51,889 nt of DNA. Origin: CAISOG01 sp044375625 (GTDB taxonomy: Bacteria > Pseudomonadota > Alphaproteobacteria > CAISOG01). The stretch lies in assembly GCA_044375625.1 (NCBI GenBank), contig JBILMH010000010.1:1-51889 (forward strand), given 5' to 3'. Positions 17,656 through 26,521 of this stretch are shown here, one piece after another. Within the stretch, counting starts at the first letter, position 1; each line of letters starts with the position of its first letter. Below the pieces are notes generated by a model. The model saw only the letters and a list, made by a program, of their open reading frames with translations. It was not told where the DNA came from and ran no database searches. Both the position numbers and the translations under genes were made by a program.

Positions 17656-18357
17656 TTACTCCGTGACCGCCGCCAGTGTTAGTTGCAGGCGAACAGCCTC
17701 ACTCTTATCGAATTGATGGGTGGGCGCTGTTAGCCTATCCCCCTCCCCCTCTTTCAACAGATGATAGGTGAATTTGGCGTTATATTGGTGCGCCAAATGC
17801 TTGATAAACAAAGCCTGCACCGATTTTTGATCCAGCCAACCACTGGCTTGATCATTCCAAACCTGCTCGTAATGGGGGGGCACCAACACGCCAGGCCCCT
17901 GAACGGTTAGCGTGATAACCAACTGATCGCTGACATGTTTTTCCAAACCCAAAACAATTTCCCCTGCCCGCAACAAACAGCCATTGGCCACCAACAGCAA
18001 ATTCAGAATCAGCTTAACCGCCGATACCGGCAGCGCGGATACATTGGAATCAATCCCCCAGGTGAATTGCACCTTTTCACCGCTGTAATAATTTTCGACG
18101 ACTGGCTTAATCTCACCCAGGCCAATCAGCTGATCATCCGCGCCCATCACGCCATAGGCCATACGGAAATAGCGCAGGCGGTACGACACGGTTGATGAGG
18201 ATTGCCTGACCAGCTTAAAAATCTCGCTTTCGACATTTTCCCCCAGGTCTTCCATCAGCTCCAAGCCATTGGCAACCGCGCCGATGGGCCCCGCCAGATC
18301 GTGGCAAAACTTCACCATTAATTGTTCAAAAAACCCTATGGAGTAATTCATGTTCAT
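17656..18357 (-). CDS. chpT: Histidine phosphotransferase ChpT
   Basis: ChpT passes phosphate from the CckA hybrid kinase to CtrA and CpdR in the alphaproteobacterial cell-cycle network. The phospho-accepting histidine is H19 within FCHDLAGPIGAVANGLEL, the family hallmark. The C-terminal part (about 90-230) resembles a degenerate GHKL ATPase domain with no obvious nucleotide-binding motifs, as in ChpT. Length (233 aa) is normal. It lies upstream of the secE promoter on the same strand, about 120 bases from it, with no clear terminator between. Confidence 0.88.
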   Translation of the reverse strand: MNMNYSIGFFEQLMVKFCHDLAGPIGAVANGLELMEDLGENVESEIFKLVRQSSSTVSYRLRYFRMAYGVMGADDQLIGLGEIKPVVENYYSGEKVQFTWGIDSNVSALPVSAVKLILNLLLVANGCLLRAGEIVLGLEKHVSDQLVITLTVQGPGVLVPPHYEQVWNDQASGWLDQKSVQALFIKHLAHQYNAKFTYHLLKEGEGDRLTAPTHQFDKSEAVRLQLTLAAVTE

Positions 18358-18527
18358 AGCTTAAGCCCCTTGGCCGTGAAGAAAGGAATAGCGAGACAGA
18401 CAGCCACCAGGCGATGCCAGCCGCTTTTGTAAGCCACTATAGAGGGCTAAGACCGAGTCAACAAGAGCCTACATTGATGTGCAGGCAACGGTGAGCGATG
18501 GTGTAGGCGATGGTGCAGGCCAAGCGG

Positions 18528-20042
18528 TTAGCTTTGTTGGGCAGACCAAACCAGCCGAGGCGATCTGGCCGCCTGGGTTTCATCCAACCGACGGCGAGGC
18601 GCCTCCAGCGGCGCTTGTTGCAGTCGACTGGGATCCTTTTTGGCGATGTCGGCCAGGATTTTCAACGCGGTGACAAATTCGTCCAGAGTGGCCTTTGACT
18701 CCGTCTCGGTTGGTTCAAACAGCAGGGCGCCGTGAACCACCAGGGGGAAATACATGGTCATTGGGTGATAACCCGCATCAATCATCCCCTTGGCGTAGTC
18801 CAGGGTCGACAACCCTGTCCCCTCCAAAAACTTATCGCTGAACAGGGCTTCGTGCATGCAGGGGGCGGGATAAGCGGGGGTCAGAGTATCGCTTAAGCGC
18901 GCCAGCAAATAATTGGCGTTCAGCACCGCATCGGCGGAGGCCTGCTGCAACCCATCGGCGCCCAGGCTTAGCATATAGGCATAGGCGCGGACAAAGGTAG
19001 CAAATTGCCCGTGAAAAGCTCGCAGACGGCCGATAGACTTGCCGCTGGCATCCTGCTCCACCCAGCTGGCAATCCCCTTCGTATGACGCAGGAAGGGAAT
19101 CGGCGCATAGGGTGCTAGGCGGGCGTTCATGACGACGGGCCCACTGCCTGGCCCACCGCCACCATGCGGAGTCGAAAAGGTTTTGTGCAGATTGATGTGC
19201 ATGCAATCCAGCCCCAATTCGGCTGGCTTCACCCGTCCAACAATGGCGTTAAAATTGGCGCCATCACCATAGAAATAGCCGCCCACGCCATGAATACCCG
19301 CGGCAATCTCCAAAATTTCATCTTCAAACAGGCCACAAGTATTGGGGTTGGTCAGCATCACCGCCGCCACATCAGACCCCAAAGCCGCCTTAAACGCCGC
19401 CAGGTCGGTACGGCCGCGCCCATTGCTGGGGATAGACTGCACTTTGTAACCCAAGGCTGCCGCGGTTGCGGGGTTGGTGCCATGGGCAGATTCTGGCACC
19501 AGCACCCGTTGACGTTGCCCGCCCTCCTGATCCTCCAACGCCGCCTTAATCAGCATCATGCCGCACATTTCGCCATGGGCACCGGCGGCGGGGGTCATCG
19601 CCACCGCATCCATTCCCGTTAAGCGCACCAGCCAATCGGCCAAATTTTCGATCAGCTTCAACGCCCCTGGCACGGTGGACAACGGTTGCAGCGGGTGAAT
19701 CTCCGCCAGGCCGGGCAGGCGCGCCAGCTTTTCATTCAGGCGCGGGTTATGCTTCATGGTGCAAGAACCAAGCGGCAGGATGCCGCTGTCGATCGCATAA
19801 TTTTGCTGACTCAGGCGGGTGAAATGCCGCACCACCTGCGGCTCACTAAGTTCGGGCAGGCCGATTGGCGTTTGACGGGCTAAGCCGCCCAGGGCATCAA
19901 GATTATCGGTTGTGCCACCTGTTTCTGGCCAGTCTGTGCCATGAGTGCCCGCCTGGCTGAGTTCAAACAGCAACGGTTCTTCATGATGCAATCCGCGATG
20001 GCCGGCGGGGTTCAGCTGAGGCAAATTGGTGTCGGCAGTCAT
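18528..20042 (-). CDS. gcvPB: Glycine dehydrogenase (decarboxylating), P-protein subunit 2
   Basis: C-terminal half of the split P-protein of the glycine cleavage system. It decarboxylates glycine with pyridoxal phosphate and loads the aminomethyl group on GcvH. The cofactor lysine is K287 in INLHKTFSTPHGGGGPG; the segment ILPLGSCTMKHNP at 88-100 and the PESAHGTNPATAA loop are also typical. Length (504 aa) fits. It starts one base after the gcvPA stop, so the subunits are probably coupled; GAGG lies nine bases before the ATG. It is the last gene of the gcvT-H-PA-PB run. Confidence 0.95.
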   Translation of the reverse strand: MTADTNLPQLNPAGHRGLHHEEPLLFELSQAGTHGTDWPETGGTTDNLDALGGLARQTPIGLPELSEPQVVRHFTRLSQQNYAIDSGILPLGSCTMKHNPRLNEKLARLPGLAEIHPLQPLSTVPGALKLIENLADWLVRLTGMDAVAMTPAAGAHGEMCGMMLIKAALEDQEGGQRQRVLVPESAHGTNPATAAALGYKVQSIPSNGRGRTDLAAFKAALGSDVAAVMLTNPNTCGLFEDEILEIAAGIHGVGGYFYGDGANFNAIVGRVKPAELGLDCMHINLHKTFSTPHGGGGPGSGPVVMNARLAPYAPIPFLRHTKGIASWVEQDASGKSIGRLRAFHGQFATFVRAYAYMLSLGADGLQQASADAVLNANYLLARLSDTLTPAYPAPCMHEALFSDKFLEGTGLSTLDYAKGMIDAGYHPMTMYFPLVVHGALLFEPTETESKATLDEFVTALKILADIAKKDPSRLQQAPLEAPRRRLDETQAARSPRLVWSAQQS

Positions 20043-20043
20043 C

Positions 20044-21402
20044 TTAACATACCTCTTTAATAGCTTGATAAAATTCGTCTTTATGGCTTTGTTGGGTCAG
20101 CTCGGTCGCCGCCACCAGCAAATGGTTGGCCAGCTCGGGCTGATTCGGATACAGACGGCTTAACGGCACCCCCGCCAACAGCCCCCTGGCCGCCCATCGC
20201 TCCACCAACGGTTCGGCTGGCTGGCCAAGATCCAATAGAAATTCATTGAAATATGTTTTATTACAAACATTTATTTTATAATTTTCACGCTTTTTGTTCG
20301 ATAGATGTTGCACCATATCGCTGGCCGCCGTGTGGTTAAGCTGTGCCAGGCGGCGCAACCCCTGCTCACCCAGCAGGCTAACATGAATTGTGAAGGCAAG
20401 CGCACAAAGCCCTGAATTTGTGCATATATTGCTAGTAGCCTTATCGCGGCGAATATGCTGCTCCCGCGCGACCAGGGTCAGGACAAAGCCGCGTTGGCCA
20501 TTGGCATCCACCGTTTCGCCGACCAGGCGGCCAGGCATCTGCCGCACATAGTTGGAACGGGTAGCGAACAGCCCAACATAGGGGCCACCGAAGTTCAGCC
20601 CGTTGCCCAGCGATTGCCCCTCAGCCACCACAATATCCGCACCCATGCTGCCAGGGCTTTTCAGCAGCCCCAGCGCAACAATTTCGCTGACCGCCACCAC
20701 CAACAGCACTCCCGCCGCCTGACAGGCCTTGGCTAAGCTAGAATAGTCATTGAGATGACCAAAAAAGCTGGGGTATTGTACCACCACGCAGCTAAGGTCG
20801 GGGGTAATTTGGCCAATCAAATCTTCAGCGTTTAACGGATCGGGCTTAGCCAAGCTAAGCTCCACCCCCGTCCAGCGCGCCATACTTTGCACCACCGCGG
20901 CGTAGTGGGGATGCAGCTGCCCCGACAGCAACGCCTTGTTACGCCCCGTGATGCGGTTGGCCATCGTCACCGCCTCGGCGCAGGCGGTTGAGCCATCATA
21001 CATGGAGGCGTTGGCGACATCCATGCCGGTCAGGCGCGCAACAATCGTTTGGAATTCAAACAGATATTGCAAGGTTCCTTGGGATATTTCGGGCTGATAA
21101 GGGGTATAGGAGGTTAAGAACTCACCCCGTTGAATCAGGTGGTCAACCGCGGCGGGCACATGGTGGCGGTATGCCCCCGCCCCGCAAAAACTGGCCAATT
21201 GCCCTGCTGTCTGATTTTGATCAGCCAACTGCCGCACCGCCAATTCCGTTTGCCATTCATTCAGGCCAAGCGGCAAATCGTTAAACACCCCCTCATGCCA
21301 GGCGCTGGCCGCCACGCCGCTGTACAGATCACGGACAGTTTCAACACCACAAGCGGCCAACATCTCTTGGCGATCGGCAGCGGTTAGCGGTAGGTAGCGC
21401 AC
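20044..21402 (-). CDS. gcvPA: Glycine dehydrogenase (decarboxylating), P-protein subunit 1
   Basis: N-terminal half of the split P-protein; it pairs with GcvPB to form the active heterodimer. Family features include the early FLPLT/aminomethyl-like opening RYLPLTAADRQEM, the FCGAGAYRHHVPAAVDHL block, LTSYTPYQPEISQGTLQ, and NASMYDGSTACAEA. The start is GTG 21402 with GGAG nine bases upstream. A short AT-rich stretch around 20230-20290 (residues about 372-392) interrupts an otherwise GC-rich gene but stays in frame. It lies between gcvH and gcvPB. Confidence 0.95.
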   Translation of the reverse strand: MRYLPLTAADRQEMLAACGVETVRDLYSGVAASAWHEGVFNDLPLGLNEWQTELAVRQLADQNQTAGQLASFCGAGAYRHHVPAAVDHLIQRGEFLTSYTPYQPEISQGTLQYLFEFQTIVARLTGMDVANASMYDGSTACAEAVTMANRITGRNKALLSGQLHPHYAAVVQSMARWTGVELSLAKPDPLNAEDLIGQITPDLSCVVVQYPSFFGHLNDYSSLAKACQAAGVLLVVAVSEIVALGLLKSPGSMGADIVVAEGQSLGNGLNFGGPYVGLFATRSNYVRQMPGRLVGETVDANGQRGFVLTLVAREQHIRRDKATSNICTNSGLCALAFTIHVSLLGEQGLRRLAQLNHTAASDMVQHLSNKKRENYKINVCNKTYFNEFLLDLGQPAEPLVERWAARGLLAGVPLSRLYPNQPELANHLLVAATELTQQSHKDEFYQAIKEVC

Positions 21403-21457
21403 GTTAGAAATCTCCGTTAGCTAAAGGGTTTAGAGGCGGGGGGCTAAGCCAGGCGAC

Positions 21458-21832
21458 CTAAGAAATGCTGGCCAAATAGGCCTGATAGCCTGCCTCATCC
21501 AATAGCTTAGCTAGCTCCCCCTGATCCGATAGGCGCAGTTTGACGAACCAGCCCGCCCCCTGCGGCGCTTGGTTCACTAGGCCAGGATTGGCGGGCAAAT
21601 CCTCATTGGCGGCCACCACCGCACCACTGACCGGAGCATAAACCTCACTGGCAGCCTTCACCGACTCCACCACCGCCATTTCCGCCGCCTGTGCCACGGT
21701 TTTGCCAATGGCGGGCAGCTCTACAAACACCACATCGCCCAACTGTTTCTGGGCGTAATCGGTAATGCCAACGGTGGCAACCCCATCAGCAGCCAGTTCC
21801 AGCCATTCATGTTCTTTGGTGTAATAGGTCAT
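21458..21832 (-). CDS. gcvH: Glycine cleavage system H protein
   Basis: Lipoylated shuttle protein of the glycine cleavage system. The lipoyl-lysine is K59 in AVVESVKAASEVYAPVSG. I chose the ATG at 21832 (124 aa) because AGGAG lies six bases upstream; a GTG one codon earlier is too close. Length and the TYYTKEHEWLE opening are typical. It follows gcvT by nine bases and precedes gcvPA. Confidence 0.96.
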   Translation of the reverse strand: MTYYTKEHEWLELAADGVATVGITDYAQKQLGDVVFVELPAIGKTVAQAAEMAVVESVKAASEVYAPVSGAVVAANEDLPANPGLVNQAPQGAGWFVKLRLSDQGELAKLLDEAGYQAYLASIS

Positions 21833-21841
21833 CACAATCTC

Positions 21842-22993
21842 CTAAGGTTTGGTGGCGTTGGGTTTTACGTAGCGGGTTGGCACAAAAGGCAGCGGGCTTA
21901 GCTTAGCCAGATAGCGATTGCCGCGCACAACCACCTGCACATCCCCCCCCGTTACATCAGTGGGCACATCAGCGGGCACATAGCCCATCGCTATCGGCAA
22001 TTGTAGGCTGGGGGAAAAACCGCCGCTGGTCACCACGCCAATGGCTTGACCAGCCAGATTTTCGATCACCGCCCCCTCCCGCGCGGGTGGACTGCCCGCC
22101 GTCAGGGTCAGTCCGACGCGTTGGCGGGTACCTGCCGCCGCTTTGTTTTTTAGCGCGGCCAGCACCGCCGCTGCCCCCAAAAAGCCTTGCGAATCGTCGC
22201 GCCGATGCTTGGCAATCGTCCAAACCAACCCCGCCTCCACCGGGTTGATCTGCTCATCAATATCATGACCATAGAGGCATAGCCCTGCCTCCAGCCGCAG
22301 GCTGTCACGCGCCCCCAGGCCAGCGGGCAGCACGCCATCTTGCGCTATCAGCAGGTCGGCCAGGGCAACGGCATCATCGGCGGCGCAGGAGAGTTCAAAC
22401 CCATCCTCCCCCGTGTAGCCCGACCGCATGACCAGGCATGGGATATCCCCCACCATCAGTTCGGCCGCCCCCATAAAAGGCAAATCTATGGCCTGAGGCG
22501 ACAGGGGCGCCAGTACAGCCGCCGCCGTTGGCCCCTGCAACGCCAACAGGGCGCGGCTGTTAAGAGCCTCCAGCTGCAAATCGGGGGGCAGATGCGCCCG
22601 CAAATGCGCCTCATCCACCTGTCGCCGCGCCGCGTTGATGACCAGATGCAACCGGCTCTCCGCCTCCTGACTGGGCAGGCGCACCACCATCAGATCGTCC
22701 AGAATTCCGCCATTGCTAAGGGTCAACAGGCTATAGCGCATGCGTCCTTCGGCCAGGCCAACAATATCGCCGGGCAACAGCTGCTCCAGGGCGCGATCCG
22801 CCCCCTGCCCCGTCAACAGCAGCTGCCCCATATGGCTAACGTCAAACAGGCTGGCTTGCGATCGGGTATGCAGATGCTCCGCGACGATGCCCGCATATTG
22901 CAACGGCATTTGCCAACCCGCAAAGGGTACCAGCTTTGCGCCCTGCGCCTGATGCCAATGGTAAAGGGGGGTGAGCAGCGGGGAATCAACCAT
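21842..22993 (-). CDS. gcvT: Glycine cleavage system T protein (aminomethyltransferase)
   Basis: Transfers the methylene group from aminomethylated GcvH to tetrahydrofolate. The N-terminal LTPLYHWHQAQGAKLVPFAGW and the FDVSHMGQ segment identify the family, as do MRSGYTGEDGFELSC and the LGARDSLRLEAGLCLYGHD block. ATG 22993 gives 383 aa, the usual length; the open frame extends upstream only through nuoB in a different frame. It begins ten bases after the nuoB stop, so it appears to be transcribed together with nuoAB. No glycine riboswitch can fit in this gap. Confidence 0.95.
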   Translation of the reverse strand: MVDSPLLTPLYHWHQAQGAKLVPFAGWQMPLQYAGIVAEHLHTRSQASLFDVSHMGQLLLTGQGADRALEQLLPGDIVGLAEGRMRYSLLTLSNGGILDDLMVVRLPSQEAESRLHLVINAARRQVDEAHLRAHLPPDLQLEALNSRALLALQGPTAAAVLAPLSPQAIDLPFMGAAELMVGDIPCLVMRSGYTGEDGFELSCAADDAVALADLLIAQDGVLPAGLGARDSLRLEAGLCLYGHDIDEQINPVEAGLVWTIAKHRRDDSQGFLGAAAVLAALKNKAAAGTRQRVGLTLTAGSPPAREGAVIENLAGQAIGVVTSGGFSPSLQLPIAMGYVPADVPTDVTGGDVQVVVRGNRYLAKLSPLPFVPTRYVKPNATKP

Positions 22994-23003
22994 CTGCCGC
23001 GCT

Positions 23004-23597
23004 CTAGCTAAAGCGCAAAATCGATTGGGTGCGGCGAATTTTCTTCTGCAACACCATGATGCCATACAACAGAGCTTCGGCCGTCGGCGGGCAGCCTGGC
23101 ACATACACATCCACCGGCACGATGCGGTCGCATCCGCGCACTACGGAGTAGGAATAGTGGTAATAGCCGCCGCCATTGGCGCAAGATCCCATGGAAATCA
23201 CCCAGCGCGGCTCCGCCATTTGGTCATAAACCTTACGCAACGGCGCGGCCATTTTGTTGGTCAGCGTGCCCGCCACGATCATCACGTCCGACTGGCGCGG
23301 GCTGGGGCGAAACACCACGCCAAAACGATCCAGGTCGTAACGGCTGGCCGCCGTCTGCATCATCTCCACCGCGCAGCAGGCCAGGCCAAAGGACATCGGC
23401 CACAGGCTGCTGCCCCGCGCCCATCGCACCAGGTTATCGAATTTGGTTACCACAAAGCCGCGATCCGACACTTCATGTTGCAGCTGGTCATATTGTTCCG
23501 CGAAAATGGGGTTGGCCTCTGCCACGGCTGGATCCGCCACGTTAAGGCCGCCGCTGACGGGCACTGCACCCCCCTTTGAACTTAGATTTAATGCCAT
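23004..23597 (-). CDS. nuoB: NADH-quinone oxidoreductase subunit B
   Basis: Peripheral-arm subunit of complex I holding iron-sulfur cluster N2, the last electron donor before ubiquinone. Cluster ligands are C74 and C75 in GLACCAVEMM, C139 in GSCANGGG, and C169 in PGCPPTAEALL. ATG 23597 (197 aa) overlaps the nuoA stop by ten bases, typical coupling. nuoC and the other complex I genes do not follow; gcvT does. Confidence 0.96.
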   Translation of the reverse strand: MALNLSSKGGAVPVSGGLNVADPAVAEANPIFAEQYDQLQHEVSDRGFVVTKFDNLVRWARGSSLWPMSFGLACCAVEMMQTAASRYDLDRFGVVFRPSPRQSDVMIVAGTLTNKMAAPLRKVYDQMAEPRWVISMGSCANGGGYYHYSYSVVRGCDRIVPVDVYVPGCPPTAEALLYGIMVLQKKIRRTQSILRFS

Positions 23598-23944
23598 TCC
23601 AACGCCCCCTTTTTCCATTCATAGACAAAGCCAACCGTCAACACGCCTAGGAACATCAGCATCGACAGCAACCCCGCCACCCCCGTGTGGTTCAGCGATA
23701 CCGCCCAGGGGAACAGAAAGGCCACCTCAAGGTCAAAAATAATAAACAGAATCGCCACCAGGTAAAAACGAATGTCGAATTTGCGGCGGGCATCGTCAAA
23801 CGGCTCAAAACCGCACTCATAGGGCGACAGCTTTTCCTTATCGGGCACGCGCGGCGCCACCAACAGGGATGCCACAATCACACCGCCCGCCAGGCCAGTG
23901 GCCAACAGGATGAAAACCAAAATGGGAAGATAGGTCGCAAGCAT
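23588..23944 (-). CDS. nuoA: NADH-quinone oxidoreductase subunit A
   Basis: Membrane subunit of complex I with three predicted membrane helices (about 7-29, 61-83 and 88-110). The loop between helices one and two contains the conserved KLSPYECGFEPFDDARRKF, including the ubiquinone-site cysteine. Length (118 aa) is normal. It is first in the nuoA-nuoB-gcv run. A TTGACC about 60 bases upstream could be part of a promoter, but I see no good -10. Confidence 0.95.
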   Translation of the reverse strand: MLATYLPILVFILLATGLAGGVIVASLLVAPRVPDKEKLSPYECGFEPFDDARRKFDIRFYLVAILFIIFDLEVAFLFPWAVSLNHTGVAGLLSMLMFLGVLTVGFVYEWKKGALEWH

Positions 23945-24023
23945 AAGGGCAATCTAGCCCTAACCGCGGGCAAAAACAATCGGTCAAATGCAGAGTTTTG
24001 TAGTCATCTCAACCTTTTTATCC

Positions 24024-24110
24024 GTCATCCCCGCGCAGGCGGGGATCCACCAACCGCAAAAGCGTACCCTGCATAACCGTTTTATGGATTCCCACCTTCG
24101 TGGGAATGAC
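24024..24110. repeat. Palindromic intergenic repeat (copy A)
   Basis: An 87-bp imperfect inverted repeat opening with GTCATCCCCGCG and closing with GTGGGAATGAC, with inner GGATCCA/TGGATTCC arms. Each end is itself a small hairpin. It belongs to the GTCATCC...GGATGAC type also seen at 28380, 28683 and 51327, and resembles REP-like elements common in proteobacterial intergenic regions. It lies between nuoA and the tRNA-Asp gene. Confidence 0.65.
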
Positions 24111-24140
24111 AGCGGCAGGAGCAATTCTTAGGAGAGGGGC

Positions 24141-24217
<77 letters not shown>

Positions 24218-24353
24218 AACACCACGCCGACATTGCCGTTAATGCCGCTTACGAATAAGCCATCGGGCAATGCAGACGGCGATTATAAAGACTTCGCCCC
24301 GCCCTGGCAACCAATTTGTTGGCAAAAATATCAGGATTTTTGGTGATAGCTAT

Positions 24354-25433
24354 TTAATGCAGCTCCGCCAGCCTGTGCGACTGATCATCGGCAATCAGGG
24401 CGTCAATAAACTCATCAAATTCGCCCATCATGACCTTTTCGATCTTGTAGAGGGTCAGGTTGATGCGGTGGTCGCTAACCCGCCCCTGTGGGAAGTTATA
24501 GGTGCGGATCCGTTCTGAGCGATCGCCCGTCCCGACTTGGCTTTTGCGGTTGGCCGATCGTTCGGCCTCTTTTTCCAACCGTTGCGCCTCATACAGGCGG
24601 GCACGCAGGATTTTCATGCCCTTAGCGCGATTTTTAATCTGGGATCGTTCATCCTGTTGCGACACCACAATGCCGGTTGGGATATGGGTAATCCGCACCG
24701 CGCTGTCGGTGGTATTGACCCCCTGCCCCCCTGGGCCTGAGGCACGAAAAATATCGACGCGCAGGTCTTTTTCATCAATCTGCACATCAACATCCTCCGC
24801 CTCGGGCATAATGGCGACGGTGATGGTGGAGGTGTGGATGCGACCGCTGGATTCCGTAGCCGGCACCCGTTGCACCCGATGCACGCCCGATTCAAACTTC
24901 AGGCGGGCAAACACCCCCTTGCCCGTCACGTTGGCGACGCATTCTTTATAGCCGCCCAACCCGTTGTCAGAGATGGAGATAATCTCGAACTGCCAACCAT
25001 GCAACGCGGCGTAGCGTTCATAGGCGCGAAACAGCTCTGCCGCGAACAGGCTGGCCTCATCCCCACCCGCCCCGGCGCGAATTTCCAACAGAGCATTTTT
25101 CTCGTCATCGACATCTTTGGGCAACATTGCCAACAGCAACTGATGCTCCAACGCTGGCAACGCCTCCTTCACCTGATAGTGCTCCTCCTCCGCCATTTGG
25201 CGCAGATCGCTGTCCAGGCTGGTATCGGCCATCATCTTTTCGGTTTCGACCAACTCGCGCCGCTGTTTCAAAAAGGCTTCCACTTTTTCGCACAGGGGGG
25301 TCAGCTCCGAAAGCTCACGCGACAACTGGGTAAAACGGGTGGAATCAGCGCCATCAAAGGTGGCCAGCTCACGGCTAAGCTCCCCATGGCGGTTTAAAAT
25401 ACTTTGCAAGCTTTCGTCGGTTAACAAGGCCAT
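24354..25433 (-). CDS. prfA: Peptide chain release factor 1
   Basis: Recognises UAA and UAG stop codons and triggers peptide release. The GGQ motif, whose glutamine enters the peptidyl-transferase centre, is at 235-237 in SGPGGQGVNTTDSAVRITH. The HRVQRVPATESSGRIHTS segment marks RF1 rather than RF2. Length (359 aa) is standard. In many Alphaproteobacteria prfA directly follows hisS and precedes prmC, its glutamine methyltransferase. Here about 4 kb of accessory DNA lies between hisS and prfA, and prmC does not follow. Confidence 0.96.
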   Translation of the reverse strand: MALLTDESLQSILNRHGELSRELATFDGADSTRFTQLSRELSELTPLCEKVEAFLKQRRELVETEKMMADTSLDSDLRQMAEEEHYQVKEALPALEHQLLLAMLPKDVDDEKNALLEIRAGAGGDEASLFAAELFRAYERYAALHGWQFEIISISDNGLGGYKECVANVTGKGVFARLKFESGVHRVQRVPATESSGRIHTSTITVAIMPEAEDVDVQIDEKDLRVDIFRASGPGGQGVNTTDSAVRITHIPTGIVVSQQDERSQIKNRAKGMKILRARLYEAQRLEKEAERSANRKSQVGTGDRSERIRTYNFPQGRVSDHRINLTLYKIEKVMMGEFDEFIDALIADDQSHRLAELH

Positions 25434-25564
25434 GATGATTTTCTAACGTTGGTGTGTCCTGTGAAGCTAAGCACCTTAGCGACAAATCAAAATTTTACCA
25501 GTATTAGCTAAGCTGAATTTGTGTTATGTTTGGCCAAAATCATTATCCATCGGGTGGGGTTATC

Positions 25565-26104
25565 ATGCAATTCAACATTCACTACGCCAAAACCAACCTG
25601 TCACGCCTGTTGGAACTGGTTGAGCGGGGGGAGGAGGTGGTGATCGCCCGCGCGGGCAAGCCCGTTGGCCGCATCGTGCTGTGTGAAGCTGCTGCCCCAA
25701 CTGCCAGCCCTACCGCTAGTCCTACCCCTACCGCGAGCCCTGCCCTGCCTGTTGGCGCGCAAGCCTTGGCAACGGTCAGCCCGCCCGCCGTCGCCGCCCC
25801 CACAGCCCCCACAGCCGCCCCCGCCGCCGTTGCAGAGATTACAGAGGTTGCAACGACCGAATCGCCCGCCTTACCGTCGCCTCCTCCGCCGCCGCCTCAG
25901 CCGCCCGCCGCAGAAGCCCCATCCGCCCCGCCGTTTCGCCTGGGGCGCGTAACCAGGCCGTCGGGAAAGGCCAGGCCGTTGGGATCCCTGACCGGCAAAT
26001 TGTGGCTGTCCAAGGAATTGGCCTTACGGCAGCAACAACCGACCGCCGAATTGTCACAGGATAAGGGCGACGACAACGAATTTGCCGGCCTGTCCATCCG
26101 TTAA
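25565..26104 (+). CDS. Phd/YefM-type antitoxin with long Pro/Ala-rich insert
   Basis: Antitoxin of a type II toxin-antitoxin pair with the VapC-like gene downstream. Residues 1-40 form a typical Phd/YefM DNA-binding and dimerisation segment (NIHYAKTNLSRLLELVERGE, then VIARAGKPVGRIVL). Residues about 41-124 are a low-complexity Pro/Ala/Thr/Ser stretch with repeated ASPT units and a run of prolines. The C-terminal part (about 125-179) with LTGKLWLSKELAL is the probable toxin-neutralising tail. Family members are usually 75-95 aa; this one is 179. ATG 25565 is preferred over 25526 because it begins the conserved domain directly. The palindrome TTAGCTAA at 25504-25511 is a possible operator. Confidence 0.8.
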   Translation: MQFNIHYAKTNLSRLLELVERGEEVVIARAGKPVGRIVLCEAAAPTASPTASPTPTASPALPVGAQALATVSPPAVAAPTAPTAAPAAVAEITEVATTESPALPSPPPPPPQPPAAEAPSAPPFRLGRVTRPSGKARPLGSLTGKLWLSKELALRQQQPTAELSQDKGDDNEFAGLSIR

Positions 26105-26146
26105 CCCAAACCCCATCCTTGCCAACCAACCGACACACACACGCCC

Positions 26147-26521
26147 ATGTTTTTGCTTGATACCTATGTGTTTTTATGGGCGCTGGCTGAGCCAAAGCGG
26201 CTGTCCGTCAACGCCCGCACCATCCTTAGCCGTGCCGATTTGGATATTTTTGTCAGCATGGCCAGCCTGTGGGAACTAACGATTCAACAGCAACACAGCC
26301 GCATCATATCAACCGCCAGCTTTGCGTCAGAGGTTGAACGGGTGGGATTCAACCTGTTGGATATCACCATCCCCCACCTTAAAGCGGTCAAAAACCTGCC
26401 GCTGTTGCATCACGATGCCTTTGACCACATGCTGATTGCCCAGACAAAGGTTGAAGGATTCACCCTGATCACCGACAACAAAAAGCTACAGGACTATGGC
26501 ATCAGCGTGCTAGCGGCTTAG
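26147..26521 (+). CDS. VapC-like PIN-domain toxin
   Basis: PIN-domain ribonuclease, probably cleaving RNA when released from its antitoxin. The acidic metal-binding residues expected of the family are present: D5 in FLLDTYVFLWAL, E43 in SLWELTIQ, D93 in HHDAFDHMLIAQ and D110 in LITDNKKL. Length (124 aa) is normal, so it looks intact. It follows the antitoxin by 42 bases rather than overlapping it, and no good ribosome site precedes the ATG, so its translation may be weak. Its 3' end overlaps the convergent lipoprotein gene by 12 bases. Confidence 0.88.
   Translation: MFLLDTYVFLWALAEPKRLSVNARTILSRADLDIFVSMASLWELTIQQQHSRIISTASFASEVERVGFNLLDITIPHLKAVKNLPLLHHDAFDHMLIAQTKVEGFTLITDNKKLQDYGISVLAA

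Noticed and set aside
22994..23003. Glycine riboswitch before gcvT
   Set aside because: Only ten bases separate nuoB and gcvT, so none fits.
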